A DNA stretch of 64,000 bases. Origin: Brevibacillus sp. JNUCC-41. GTDB lineage: Bacteria > Bacillota > Bacilli > Bacillales > DSM-1321. The stretch covers positions 3,939,501 to 4,003,500 of the forward strand of contig NZ_CP062163.1 of NCBI RefSeq assembly GCF_014844095.1, read 5' to 3'. A program made the position numbers and the translations under genes. This document shows positions 44,901-53,739 of the stretch, piece by piece; position 1 is the first letter of the stretch, and every line of letters starts with the position of its first letter. The notes beneath the pieces were generated by a model. It was not told the origin of the DNA and did no database searches. It saw nothing but the letters and a program-made list of their open reading frames with translations.

Positions 44901-46127
44901 GTGAGTCTTATCGAACGTATAAAAAAGCAAATAAATGATTTGAGCGAATTTACATCAACACCCGGAAAAGGGACAACCCGGCTTACGTATAGCAAGGAAG
45001 ACTTACTTACACGCAATTATATTAAAAATAAAATGATGGAAACCGGTCTAACAGTAAAGGAAGATGGACTTGGAAATATTTTTGGAAAGCTTGAAGGTAC
45101 TTTAAAAGATGCACCAAGCGTTTTGATTGGTTCACATTTTGATTCCGTACCAAACGGTGGTGCGTATGACGGACCAGCCGGTGTAATTGTCGCTCTTGAA
45201 GTGGCTGCCCTATTTGCAGAAAATCAATTAACACCTAAATATCCATTGGAAATCGTTGCCCTGATTGAAGAAGAGGGTGCTCGTTTTGGCGGGGGACTAA
45301 TGGGGTCGAGAGGAATAGTGGGAACACTTAGTGAGGAAAGTTTTAAAAACTTAAGGGATAAAGAAGGTATCACGACAATTGAAGCGATGTCAAAAATTGG
45401 TCTGGATTCATCACTTCCGAAAAGGAGAAATCCTAAAAGCATTAAAGCATTTCTCGAATTGCATATAGAACAAGGGCCAATCCTTGAAGAGAAGAATATC
45501 CCCATTGGTATTGTAGAAGCGATTGTTGGTTTAACTCAATTTGAAGTGACCATTGAAGGAAAGGCAGGACATGCAGGCACAACCCCGATGGATCGCCGTA
45601 CGGATGCATTGGTTGCAGCCGCTCAGATTATTTCTCAATTACCGAGCCTAGCAATTGAGGAAGGTGAAGGAACGGTTATCACGACAGGGCGACTACATGT
45701 TTTACCAAATGGAGCTAACGTCATCCCAAATAAAGTCGAATTTTCGATAGATATCCGATCTAGCAAGGAAGAACATATTAACAATGTTATCAAGCGGATG
45801 AAAGAATTAATCGAATCCTATCATGAACAGGGAATCCATACAACTGCGGAACAGGTGTTATATATGCCGCCAAAGGTATTGAGTGATGAAATAAAAGCTT
45901 TATTAAAAGATAAAAGTTCTGCTTTGGAAATTCCATACTGTTCCATTAATAGTGGAGCAGGTCATGATGCGATGGTTTTTTCCGATGTGACTGATGTTGG
46001 CATGCTCTTTGTTCCAAGTAAATCAGGACTAAGTCATTGTCCAGAAGAATGGTCTGATGCACGTCATATAGCAAATGGAGTGCAAATATTTTACGAAGTG
46101 GCTAAATGTTTAACGGAGGTAGAATGA
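44901..46127 (+). CDS. M20 family amidase/carbamoylase (N-carbamoyl-L-amino acid hydrolase type)
   Basis: A 408-residue zinc enzyme starting at GTG 44901 behind AAAGGAGGAA. The motifs are of the hydantoinase/carbamoylase branch: IGSHFDSVPNGGAYDGPAG, IEEEGARFGGGLMGSR, FLELHIEQGP and INSGAGHDAM. Relatives are allantoate amidohydrolase, beta-ureidopropionase and L-carbamoylase. The lid domain has EGKAGHAGTTPMDRRTDA. Its stop overlaps the start of the next M20 gene (ATGA), so they are made together. It may cut an N-carbamoyl or similar N-substituted amino acid imported by the DUF819 protein. Confidence 0.87.
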   Translation: MSLIERIKKQINDLSEFTSTPGKGTTRLTYSKEDLLTRNYIKNKMMETGLTVKEDGLGNIFGKLEGTLKDAPSVLIGSHFDSVPNGGAYDGPAGVIVALEVAALFAENQLTPKYPLEIVALIEEEGARFGGGLMGSRGIVGTLSEESFKNLRDKEGITTIEAMSKIGLDSSLPKRRNPKSIKAFLELHIEQGPILEEKNIPIGIVEAIVGLTQFEVTIEGKAGHAGTTPMDRRTDALVAAAQIISQLPSLAIEEGEGTVITTGRLHVLPNGANVIPNKVEFSIDIRSSKEEHINNVIKRMKELIESYHEQGIHTTAEQVLYMPPKVLSDEIKALLKDKSSALEIPYCSINSGAGHDAMVFSDVTDVGMLFVPSKSGLSHCPEEWSDARHIANGVQIFYEVAKCLTEVE

Positions 46128-47305
46128 GGATGATTAATCAAACGATAAAAGAAGCGATTCAAAATAATAGTGATGAATTAATAGAAATACGTAGAAAACT
46201 TCATAGCGAACCTGAGTTATCATGGGAAGAAGAAAATACAACGGCCTTTATTTGTGAATACCTTGAAGAATTAGGAATACCTTATCGCAAAGCAGAACCA
46301 ACAGGTGTCATTGCACAAATTAAAGGCGGTAAGGCAGGAAAGACGGTAGCATTAAGAGCGGATATGGACGCCCTTTCTGTTGAAGAATTAAATAAAGACT
46401 TGCCGTATGCTTCAAAAGAAGAAGGAAAAATGCATGCATGTGGTCATGATGCACATACATCCATGTTATTAATTGCAGCGAAGGCACTAAACGAAATAAA
46501 AGAAGAATTACCTGGGAATGTGCGATTAATCTTTCAACCAGCTGAAGAAGTAGCAACAGGTGCAAAGGAAATGGTTAAACAAGGGGCTGTCAAAGGTGTT
46601 GATAATGTTTTTGGCATACATATTTGGTCGCAAATGCCAACAAACAAGGTTGCTTGTTCTCAAGGTCCTTCATTCGCTTCAGCAGATATCTTTACAGTAA
46701 CGTTTAAAGGAAGAGGGGGACATGGTGCCATGCCACAGGATTGTATCGATGCTACTATTGTGGCCTCTTCATTCGTCATGAATGTACAATCTGTCGTATC
46801 AAGAACGGTCGACCCACAAAATCCCGCAGTTTTGACAGTTGGAAAAATGGTCGTGGGCACACGATTTAATGTCATTGCAGAAAATGCCGTTATTGAAGGG
46901 ACTGTCCGTTGTTTTGATCCTAAAACACGTGACCATATTGAAAGACAGCTCCAGATTTATGCTGAAAATGTTGCTAATATTTACGGTGCGACCGCACAGG
47001 TTGAGTATTACCGTGGAACGCAAGCTGTCATTAATGATGAATACAGTGCAAAATTAGTGCAAAAAGTTGCTTCAAATGCGTTTGGCGAAGACTCAGTATA
47101 TAATGAAAAGCCAACAATGGGTGGAGAAGATTTTAGTTTCTATTTAGATGAAGTACCTGGAAGCTTCGCTTTAGTTGGATCTGGAAACCCTGAAAAGGAT
47201 ACGGAATGGGCCCATCATCACGGGAAATTCAACATCGACGAAGAGGCGCTTGCTACCGGTGCAGAACTTTACGCTCAATATGCCTGGGCATATTTGCACG
47301 AATAA
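46124..47305 (+). CDS. M20 family amidohydrolase (N-acyl amino acid type)
   Basis: A 393-residue M20D enzyme. ATG 46124 lies five bases after GGAGG and overlaps the stop of the gene before. Motifs: TVALRADMDALSVEEL, HACGHDAHT, LIFQPAEEVATGA (catalytic Glu) and TMGGEDFSFYLDEVPG; lid GRGGHGAMPQDCIDA. It is close in pattern to the M20 enzyme at 9723 and less so to that at 26362, so the window holds three of this group. It probably removes an N-acyl group from an amino acid in series with the carbamoylase-type partner. Confidence 0.9.
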   Translation: MRMINQTIKEAIQNNSDELIEIRRKLHSEPELSWEEENTTAFICEYLEELGIPYRKAEPTGVIAQIKGGKAGKTVALRADMDALSVEELNKDLPYASKEEGKMHACGHDAHTSMLLIAAKALNEIKEELPGNVRLIFQPAEEVATGAKEMVKQGAVKGVDNVFGIHIWSQMPTNKVACSQGPSFASADIFTVTFKGRGGHGAMPQDCIDATIVASSFVMNVQSVVSRTVDPQNPAVLTVGKMVVGTRFNVIAENAVIEGTVRCFDPKTRDHIERQLQIYAENVANIYGATAQVEYYRGTQAVINDEYSAKLVQKVASNAFGEDSVYNEKPTMGGEDFSFYLDEVPGSFALVGSGNPEKDTEWAHHHGKFNIDEEALATGAELYAQYAWAYLHE

Positions 47306-47346
47306 CGGACTGATAAAAGAGGGAATACGGAAATTGTTAAAAAGTA

Positions 47347-47372
47347 GAAGGCCGCCGATTGGCGGCCTTTTG
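47347..47372 (+). terminator. First of two tandem terminators
   Basis: AAGGCCGCC and GGCGGCCTTTT with a four-base loop make a very stable GC-rich stem. Confidence 0.9.
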
Positions 47373-47415
47373 GCGTTAAGGGTTAAATTTCACTAAAAGG
47401 GCTTTGCACACAGTC

Positions 47416-47449
47416 AAAAAGGGAATGGATTTTACCATTCCCTTTTTAT
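47416..47449 (+). terminator. Second of two tandem terminators
   Basis: AAAAAGGGAATGG (47416-47428) and CCATTCCCTTTTT (47435-47447) around a six-base loop. It backs up the one at 47347. Confidence 0.88.
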
Positions 47450-47748
47450 AATGTCGTTCTTATTTAACTTTTGTAAAGGTGAGAAGCTGTGTACTCCACA
47501 TTGCTGATAAATGCAAATAAACCTTTTGTCGGCATTTACGTTCTGCATTCATTTCACTTTGCATCAAGTTGAAAGTTGCATGAAACATTTTGTAATGATA
47601 ATGAACCGTAGTAATTCATTATCTAGAACCCTTATGTGCATTCACCTTAATTTAATTAAGCATTCTCTTTTTTATTATTGAGCAGGAATCCCCATCACGG
47701 CAGTCGAACACCAATTAGTATGAAGAGAAGTGGAATAGGAGGGTGATT
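47450..47748. other. Intergenic region, no gene seen
   Basis: About 300 bases between the tandem terminators and the NTF2-like gene. No coding region is seen; a promoter for the next gene should lie here. Confidence 0.35.
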
Positions 47749-48153
47749 ATGCAGAATCATGAGCTGGAACAAGTCATAAAAATTGCGGACAGGGCGATAA
47801 ACAATGAGGATTTTGATCATTTAATGGAGTTCTATTCAGAGGAAGCGACTTTAGTTGTCAAACCTGGAACATTCGCAAAAGGGAAAGAGGAAATTCGTCG
47901 GGCATTCATTGCTATAGCTGAATATTTTAATCACAGCTTAATCGTCAATCAAGAAAAGATGGCAATAATCGAAACGGGCGATACGGCATTGGTTGTGGCA
48001 AAAGCCCAGCTTAGTGCCAATCAAAAGGATGATTCCGAATTCTCTATGGAAAGAACTGCGACATATGTATTTAAAAAAGATTCCACAGGTACATGGCGCT
48101 GTATAATCGACAACTCTTATGGTGCTGAAATAATTGAAGAATTGAAGAATTGA
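47749..48153 (+). CDS. NTF2-like (SnoaL/DUF4440) protein
   Basis: A 134-residue soluble protein with the cone-shaped NTF2-like fold pattern: IADRAINNEDFDHLMEFYSEEA near the start, GKEEIRRAF, and a final W-containing strand TGTWRCIIDNSYG. ATG 47749 has AGGAGGGTG before it; the GTG at 47743 is in the site. Functions in the family range from polyketide cyclases to ketosteroid-isomerase-like and unknown; no active-site pair can be named here. Confidence 0.75.
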   Translation: MQNHELEQVIKIADRAINNEDFDHLMEFYSEEATLVVKPGTFAKGKEEIRRAFIAIAEYFNHSLIVNQEKMAIIETGDTALVVAKAQLSANQKDDSEFSMERTATYVFKKDSTGTWRCIIDNSYGAEIIEELKN

Positions 48154-48164
48154 AGTAATTAGTG

Positions 48165-48200
48165 AAAGCTGCCGTATCGTATATGGTGGCTTTTTATATT
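48165..48200 (+). terminator. Terminator of the NTF2-like gene
   Basis: AAAGCTGCCGTAT pairs with ATATGGTGGCTTT, then T-rich sequence. The same AAAGCTGCC...GGTGGCTTTT type is found at 52788. Confidence 0.82.
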
Positions 48201-48262
48201 TTTTTCAGCAAATAAATATCTTCTAAGGCTGCAACAAAAAACATTAATTTACGACAAAATAT

Positions 48263-48297
48263 GACGGCGATATCTTTAAGATTTCGCCGTCTCTTTT
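48263..48297. terminator. Terminator for the convergent aldehyde dehydrogenase operon
   Basis: GACGGCGA and TCGCCGTC around a 13-base loop with T-rich sequence on both strands. It can end the - strand operon and any + strand read-through. Confidence 0.75.
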
Positions 48298-48322
48298 ACT
48301 ATGGTTTATAATTTCCCTATGT

Positions 48323-49756
48323 TCAGTCGTCGCTTATTTTAAAGCTGATAAACTTCTGCTCCATCATTTCTTGCATCGCATATTTGATGCCTTCCCGGCC
48401 AACACCGCTGTCCTTCCAGCCGCCATAAGGCATATTATCAATTCGGTAAGTTGGAATATCATTGATTACGACCCCGCCTGTTTCCAAGCGTTCCGCCGCA
48501 TAAAAAGCTCGTTCTATACTCGGTGTCATCACTCCTGAGTTCAATCCGTAACGCGAATCATTAGCATCATTGATCGCATCATCAAGCGTGTCGAATGGGA
48601 AAATGCAGACAATTGGACCAAATACTTCGAAACGAAATACCTTTGAGTCACGATTTACATTGGTTAAGACGGTAGGCAATAGGACATTGCCTTCCACTGT
48701 ACCGCCGCACTCAATTTTTGCTCCTTCTTGTACTGCTTCGTCAATCCAACTTTGTAACCGTTCCATTGATTTTTTTGAAATAACCGCTGTAATATTTGTA
48801 TTTTCCTCCAGGGGGGAACCGATGACAAGCTGTTTTGTTGCACTGACGAATCGATCTAAAAATTGTTGGTATAGTGATTTGTGGACATAAATTCGTTGAA
48901 TCGAGATGCACACCTGCCCATTATTCGTAAATGAACCCATCACACTTCGTTGAATAATTTTATCGATGTCGACACCTTCATCAATGATGAAAGGCGAATT
49001 AGATCCGAGTTCAAGTGTAAGCTTACGGAAGCCTGCCTGCTGCTGGATAAGGTGTCCGACCTCTACACTGCCTGTGAAAGTCACTTTTTTTACATGTGGA
49101 TGGGTCGTCAACGCTTCGCTTAAAACATCCCCTTTGCCCGGTATGATGTTCAATACTCCATCAGGCAACCCTGCTTCTTTAAAAATATCGGCCAGAACCA
49201 GTGCACTCAACGGGGTTTGTTCGGCAGGTTTTAACACAATCGAATTTCCAGCCGCAATAGCTGGACCAACTTTATGGGCGACCAAGTTAAATGGAAAGTT
49301 AAATGGCGTAATCGCGGTAACGACGCCAATCGGGGTGCGAACCGTGAATCCAAAACGGTTTACCCCACCCACTGCAGCATCCATCGGGATTTGTTCTCCA
49401 TAATTATTCTTTGACGCTTCTGCAGCAAAACGATAGGTCTGAACCGTACGATTCATTTCTTCACGAGCATTTCGAATCGTTTTCGCAGCCTCTAGGGAAA
49501 TGATTTTTGCAAGTTCTTCACTGCGTTCTTCCATGATTGCGGCAGCTTTAAATAAAATTTCTGCTCGTGCATGAGCCGGGTAGGTTCGGTATTTCTGAAA
49601 AGCTGCATTTGCCTCGACAATCGCTTCAACGGCATCCGCTGGTTCAGCCTGTCCGATTTGTGCAATTTCTTCGTTTGAATGGGGGTTATATAATGGCTCA
49701 TATGATTTAGCCTCCCGCCATTTACCACCAATCCACAATTGCCACTTTTTCTTCAT
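48323..49756 (-). CDS. Aldehyde dehydrogenase family protein
   Basis: A 477-residue NAD(P)-dependent enzyme of full length. Motifs: TPFNFPFNLVAHKVGPAIAA, SIVLKPAEQTPLSALVLADI, FTGSVEVG, LELGSNSPFIIDEGVD (catalytic Glu) and NNGQVCISIQRIYVH with the catalytic Cys. ATG 49756 is eight bases behind GGAGGG. Such enzymes oxidise aldehydes to acids (or acyl-CoA). It follows an acetolactate-synthase-like gene by 27 bases on the same strand, so it probably oxidises an aldehyde formed by a ThDP enzyme, or an aldehyde linked to pyruvate metabolism. Confidence 0.9.
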   Translation of the reverse strand: MKKKWQLWIGGKWREAKSYEPLYNPHSNEEIAQIGQAEPADAVEAIVEANAAFQKYRTYPAHARAEILFKAAAIMEERSEELAKIISLEAAKTIRNAREEMNRTVQTYRFAAEASKNNYGEQIPMDAAVGGVNRFGFTVRTPIGVVTAITPFNFPFNLVAHKVGPAIAAGNSIVLKPAEQTPLSALVLADIFKEAGLPDGVLNIIPGKGDVLSEALTTHPHVKKVTFTGSVEVGHLIQQQAGFRKLTLELGSNSPFIIDEGVDIDKIIQRSVMGSFTNNGQVCISIQRIYVHKSLYQQFLDRFVSATKQLVIGSPLEENTNITAVISKKSMERLQSWIDEAVQEGAKIECGGTVEGNVLLPTVLTNVNRDSKVFRFEVFGPIVCIFPFDTLDDAINDANDSRYGLNSGVMTPSIERAFYAAERLETGGVVINDIPTYRIDNMPYGGWKDSGVGREGIKYAMQEMMEQKFISFKISDD

Positions 49757-49783
49757 CTGAAATCCCTCCAATAATATCTGCCT

Positions 49784-51418
49784 TTATAATTTACAAATAT
49801 AATCACCTAGTGTTTTCGATAGCTTTACATTTTCCGAATAATCGACATCCACATCAATCAAGACAATTTCCTGACTCGAAATCGCTTCTTCCAATGCATG
49901 AAGCAATTCATCGGAGTGGGTTACTTTCACTCCTTTGACCCCAAAACTTTTTGCGAAGCCTAAAAAGTCTGGGTCTGTAAATTCAATCGCATTCGTACGA
50001 TCAAATTTATTCAATTGCTTCCACTCAATTAGGCCGTATTTTGAATCATGGAAAATGACTATCACGAAGGCAAGCCCTAAACGTTTTGCAGTTGCCAATT
50101 CAACCCCATTCATCAGAAATCCGCCATCCCCTGTAACCGCAATGACAGGTTTATCAGGTTTAGCCAGTTTGGCTGCAATTGCGCCGGGAATAGCAATTCC
50201 CATCGATGCAAAGCCATTAGAAATGATAGTGTGATTTGGCATTTCCGGCTGATACATCCGGGCCATCCATAATTTATGGGCTCCCACATCCGAAATGACA
50301 ATGGCATTGCCCTTTTCCGCCCTTTTCAAATCGGCGATAATTCGCTGAGGGATGATAGGGCTTCCTGATACATCATCCGAAGAATGAAATTTTTCTATGA
50401 TTTGAGACCTTAGCTTTTTCACTTCAGGCCAAAGCTCTTTTTCTACTACACCAGTGGACAAGGCTTCAAGTCCCTCCGTAACGTTCCCGACCAATTCGGC
50501 TTGTACGGGGTAATAAGCATCAATCTCAGCCGGTCGAGCATCAATATGAATAATCGGATTCATTGCCTCATCGTTCCAATACTTTGGTAAATACTCGACG
50601 AAGTCATAGCCTACGGTGATAATAAGATCGGCCAAATCAAACCCGCAAAGAACATAATCCCTTGCTTGCATCCCTACTGTAAAAAGGGTCAATGGATGGT
50701 TGGAAGGTAAAACTCCTTTGGCCATGAACGAATTCACAACAGGAATTTGCTTCTCTTCTGCAAATTTCCGTAATGACTCAGCAGCTCCATCGCGGACTAC
50801 GCCATTACCAGCTAGAATAATAGGCTTTTTTGCGCGATTTATTAATTCGACGGCTTTTTTGATTTCTTCCTCTGCAGGGCGGGATCTAGGCATTGGTGTA
50901 ACCGGAAGAGGTTCACCCTCAGTATCCATCATCGCCACATCTTCGGGGAGTTCGATATGAACAGCTCCCGGCTTTTCTATGACTGCAGTTTTAAATGCTT
51001 TACGGATAATTTCCGGAATCGTATGCGGCACTTTGATTTGTTGATTCCATTTCGTTACTTCCTTAAAAACCCCAATTATGTCCACATATTGATGCGACTC
51101 CTTATGAATTCGATCAAGGCCTGCCTGACCTGTAATTGCGATAACAGGGGAATAATCCAGATAAGCGCTTCCTATCCCTGTCAATAAATTGGTTGCACCA
51201 GGTCCCAATGTACCTAAGCAGACGCCAGGCTTTCCAGTTAGCCGGCCATAGATGTCTGCCATGAAAGCTGCAGCTTGTTCGTGATGAACCAAGATGAATT
51301 TAATATTAGAGCTAATTAGAGAATCGATAAGATCCGTATTTTCCTCTCCAGGTATCCCAAAAATATACTGAACCCCTTCATTCTCCAAACATCTTATAAA
51401 CAAATCAGATGCCTTCAA
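49784..51418 (-). CDS. alsS: Acetolactate synthase, catabolic AlsS-like (ThDP-dependent)
   Basis: A 544-residue ThDP enzyme. The first domain has VQYIFGIPGEENTDLIDSL with the cofactor Glu in the LVHHEQAAAFMADIYGRLTG segment. The ThDP-magnesium motif is AVTGDGGFLMNGVELATA ending in FHDSKYGLIEW. I start at TTG 51418, six bases behind AGGAGGG; the ATG at 51439 lies before the ribosome site. AlsS joins two pyruvates to 2-acetolactate. The usual partner alsD (decarboxylase) is absent and an aldehyde dehydrogenase takes its place, so the substrate may differ. Related ThDP enzymes are an alternative. Confidence 0.8.
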   Translation of the reverse strand: MKASDLFIRCLENEGVQYIFGIPGEENTDLIDSLISSNIKFILVHHEQAAAFMADIYGRLTGKPGVCLGTLGPGATNLLTGIGSAYLDYSPVIAITGQAGLDRIHKESHQYVDIIGVFKEVTKWNQQIKVPHTIPEIIRKAFKTAVIEKPGAVHIELPEDVAMMDTEGEPLPVTPMPRSRPAEEEIKKAVELINRAKKPIILAGNGVVRDGAAESLRKFAEEKQIPVVNSFMAKGVLPSNHPLTLFTVGMQARDYVLCGFDLADLIITVGYDFVEYLPKYWNDEAMNPIIHIDARPAEIDAYYPVQAELVGNVTEGLEALSTGVVEKELWPEVKKLRSQIIEKFHSSDDVSGSPIIPQRIIADLKRAEKGNAIVISDVGAHKLWMARMYQPEMPNHTIISNGFASMGIAIPGAIAAKLAKPDKPVIAVTGDGGFLMNGVELATAKRLGLAFVIVIFHDSKYGLIEWKQLNKFDRTNAIEFTDPDFLGFAKSFGVKGVKVTHSDELLHALEEAISSQEIVLIDVDVDYSENVKLSKTLGDYICKL

Positions 51419-51753
51419 TTTATTCCCTCCTAAGACCATTTCGATTTCTTCATTTCTTTCCCTATATGTTGGCTTTGTCTATTAAAAATTATGTACTTGC
51501 GTATTGTTAAAAACCATTTGGAGCATATAAAGAAATTCAGGTTTTAGTAAATTAACCTCAAAAGTCATAACTGGGAGAAGTAAAATGGAAATCGCAAGTC
51601 GTTTATTTTTGTTGCACTTGTTTTAATGGCACTTATCCTTTTTATATTCTATTTATAATATTCAAAACAGGAAATTGGTCGGAAGGGAAATTTAAAATCG
51701 GAAGGGAAATGGTAAGGTAGTTCGGATGCACAAAAAAAGAGGGAGATGGAGCT
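51419..51753. other. Divergent intergenic region
   Basis: Holds the promoters of the - strand alsS-like operon and the + strand peptidoglycan-binding gene. No gene or clear motif pair is seen. Confidence 0.35.
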
Positions 51754-52239
51754 ATGAATAAATTACTTACTGGTTTGGTAGTATTAGCAATGGCCCTTGG
51801 GATATCTTTTTCCACTGCTTCAGCGTCAGCTGGAGGATTTCACCATCCCGAAAGCTGGGATAAAAACTCTATTTTGCGGAAGGACTCTCATGGGGTGGAG
51901 ATCAGGAATATGCAGTATATCCTGAATGTCATGGGTTTTTATACGGATTCAGCAGTGGTTGACGTAGATGGAATTTTTGGACCAAAAACCGAAGCGGGTG
52001 TAAAGAAATATCAAAAAGAAAACAACTTGAAAGTGGATGGTGTGGTTGGCCCCCGGACGTGGGATAGCTTCTCACAATATATTAAGAAGTATGGCAATGA
52101 AACCTATGGAGCAGGCGGAAACATGGGACTAAGAATTAAATGGAAGTACGACAATTCTTCCTATACATCCGGCTCTAAAGCCTATATTTACGGTAATGGG
52201 GATACATTAAGCGACCAATATCGCTTGTATGCGAATTAA
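51754..52239 (+). CDS. Exported peptidoglycan-binding domain protein
   Basis: A 161-residue secreted protein. Residues 1-25 are a signal peptide ending in SASA. A PG_binding_1 domain follows at about 42-108: LRKDSHGVEIRNMQYILNVM, the VDVDGIFGPKTEAGVKKYQK core and the LKVDGVVGPRTWDSF end. The last 50 residues are Tyr/Gly/Asn-rich with no catalytic domain. It may be a cell-wall-bound or spore-coat-associated protein. GGAGATGGAG precedes ATG 51754. Confidence 0.88.
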   Translation: MNKLLTGLVVLAMALGISFSTASASAGGFHHPESWDKNSILRKDSHGVEIRNMQYILNVMGFYTDSAVVDVDGIFGPKTEAGVKKYQKENNLKVDGVVGPRTWDSFSQYIKKYGNETYGAGGNMGLRIKWKYDNSSYTSGSKAYIYGNGDTLSDQYRLYAN

Positions 52240-52275
52240 GATACAGGAAGGACCAATGAATTTTCCCTTCATATG

Positions 52276-52310
52276 AAAAACGTGCCATATATAGGCACGT
52301 TTTTATTTTT
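52276..52310 (+). terminator. Terminator of the peptidoglycan-binding gene
   Basis: AAAAACGTGCC (52276-52286) and GGCACGTTTTT (52294-52304), loop of seven, then T-rich. Confidence 0.92.
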
Positions 52311-52432
52311 GGCTTTCACGAGTTGATTTATATGTTCTACCTTTGCGGAAACTTTAGCTCAAGCGGGGTATTCAATTGCCTCTACTATATACCTATCGAT
52401 ATTTCCACAATTCCAATCCCATTGCTTTATGA

Positions 52433-52776
52433 AAAGGTATAGATGTCTCGCTTGTAAATGACAGCATAACGGATGATTGGGACACATTTGGCACAGGGAC
52501 GTGCTTTACAAAGCTAGTCTGATGGCTGAACGTTTCGCTTGGATTGATTGTGGAGTGGTCTTTAAGACGGGCCCTTGGTTTTATTAATGGAGGTAAATAC
52601 CTCTTAATTCAGAGGGGGAACGAGTTTGGCCGACCATTTGGGATATAGCGGATGCTGTTTTTGCGGAAGCTAGCTGTTCAGCGGAAGCAGTCGCAAGACG
52701 TTCAAGGCGCTTTGCGGTTATGCATAAAGGGAAAATTGTTTCAGGATCTTTCAATCGAATTTTGGCAAAAAATTAA
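52433..52776 (+). pseudogene. Decayed cytosine-deaminase-like amidohydrolase (3' part)
   Basis: Several frames together give the end of a CodA-type amidohydrolase: KGIDVSLVNDSITDDWDTFG (the catalytic Asp region), then a shift to LYKASLMAERFAWID, and from about 52620 VWPTIWDIADAVFAEASCS through RRSRRFAVMHKGKIVSGSF to TAA at 52774-52776. The N-terminal two thirds are absent or unreadable, and at least two frameshifts and stops occur. It cannot be functional. Confidence 0.65.
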
Positions 52777-52787
52777 AATAAAAACGC

Positions 52788-52820
52788 AAAAGCTGCCGGA
52801 TATGGTGGCTTTTATTTTTT
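52788..52820 (+). terminator. Terminator of the decayed amidohydrolase gene
   Basis: AAAAGCTGCC (52788-52797) and GGTGGCTTTT (52804-52813) with a T-rich tail survive intact though the gene has decayed. Confidence 0.85.
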
Positions 52821-52843
52821 AATAATAGTTTGAATGAAACGGC

Positions 52844-52872
52844 TTGACAATATACCCCTATAGGTATAATAT
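52844..52872 (+). promoter_or_regulatory. Promoter with CstR-type operator (cstR)
   Basis: TTGACA (52844-52849) is followed by TAATAT (52867-52872, 17-base spacer) or TATAAT (52865, 15-base spacer). The operator-like ATACCCCTATAGGTAT (52852-52867) fills the spacer. It resembles the site at 53769 and the known CstR/CsoR operators with C4/G3-4 tracts. A regulator bound here would block its own transcription. Confidence 0.75.
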
Positions 52873-52908
52873 GAACTCACAAGTTAAGAATGCATGATGC
52901 TCGAACTT

Positions 52909-52950
52909 ACGAGTAAAATACGCAAATTCACGAGTAAAGCACGCAGGCTC
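52909..52950 (+). repeat. Two 21-bp direct repeats in the cstR leader
   Basis: ACGAGTAAAATACGCAAATTC (52909-52929, one base over the short form; see positions) is followed directly by the similar unit at 52930-52950 (ACGAGTAAAGCACGCAGG...). A weaker third copy lies at 52876-52900. They are in the about 200-base untranslated leader between the promoter and cstR. Role unknown. Confidence 0.5.
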
Positions 52951-53094
52951 ATTAGGGTGAGAATATTGATTAATAGGTTTTGCATATTCAGTATGTCTAA
53001 TTGAACTTAGGCCTTTGCTTCATAATCGGAAAAGGAAATAAGATAATCAGTTGAGGTTTGTAATTGCATTTGTAAATAGATGGGTGGGCAGAGT

Positions 53095-53355
53095 ATGGAG
53101 TATGATAAAAGTGTCATTAATCGCTTAAAGCGGATTGAAGGACAAATCAAGGGTGTACTTGGAATGATGGAGCAAGGAAAGGATTGCAGGGAAATCGTCA
53201 CTCAGTTGTCGGCTGCACGTAATGCTATCGATAGGACAATGGGTGTTATTGTAAGTGAAAATCTCGAACAATGCGTTCGGGAAAACGTTGTGAAAGGCGA
53301 AGGCACAGATCATCTAGTCAAGGAAGCGGTTAATTTACTGATAAAAAGCAGGTAA
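53095..53355 (+). CDS. cstR: CstR-type persulfide-sensing repressor (CsoR family)
   Basis: An 86-residue all-helical repressor. The family start is NRLKRIEGQIKGVLGMMEQG. Two cysteines lie at positions 31 (KDCREI) and 60 (LEQCVREN), the same numbers as the reactive pair of S. aureus CstR, and the His that copper-sensing CsoR needs is absent (the position is Asn 56). This points to sensing of persulfide or sulfane sulfur by a Cys-Cys link, not copper. ATG 53095 gives the usual 86 residues; ATG 53080 adds five. Operators at 52852 and 53769 fit autoregulation and control of the downstream genes. B. subtilis YrkD is a relative. Confidence 0.9.
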   Translation: MEYDKSVINRLKRIEGQIKGVLGMMEQGKDCREIVTQLSAARNAIDRTMGVIVSENLEQCVRENVVKGEGTDHLVKEAVNLLIKSR

Positions 53356-53394
53356 TGGAATTTGACCTGACCTTTAGAAAAAGGAGTGTTATTC

Positions 53395-53700
53395 ATGACT
53401 TATATTTTACAAGTGGATTTTAAAATGGAGGGACCATTTGGCCACGAAATGGTAAAAGAATTTACTGATTTAGCAAAAAGCATTAATGATGAAGAAGGAT
53501 TGATCTGGAAGATTTGGACCGAAGACAATGAGGCAAAGCAAGCTGGTGGCATTTATCTGTTTGAATCGAAGTCATCCGCAAGTAAGTACTTGACTATGCA
53601 TACAGCTCGGTTAAAAGGGTTTGGTATCGAGAAGGTTAATGGAAAAATATTCGAAGTAAATGAAGGTTTGACTTCCATCAATCATGGACCAATTAAATAA
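53395..53700 (+). CDS. YdhR-family small protein (dimeric alpha/beta barrel)
   Basis: A 101-residue protein with the YdhR/monooxygenase-like pattern: YILQVDFKMEGP, GLIWKIWTEDNEAKQAGGIYLFES and a C-terminal KIFEVNEGL. ATG 53395 follows AAAAGGAG. YdhR proteins are small ferredoxin-like-fold dimers of unclear activity. It is 39 bases behind cstR and probably shares its transcript, so it is likely made under sulfide or persulfide stress. The weak hairpin at about 53708-53741 may end this unit before the second promoter. Confidence 0.8.
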   Translation: MTYILQVDFKMEGPFGHEMVKEFTDLAKSINDEEGLIWKIWTEDNEAKQAGGIYLFESKSSASKYLTMHTARLKGFGIEKVNGKIFEVNEGLTSINHGPIK

Positions 53701-53739
53701 AGAAAAACCTATTCCATTCATTTTTTTTAGTGAAGTAGG

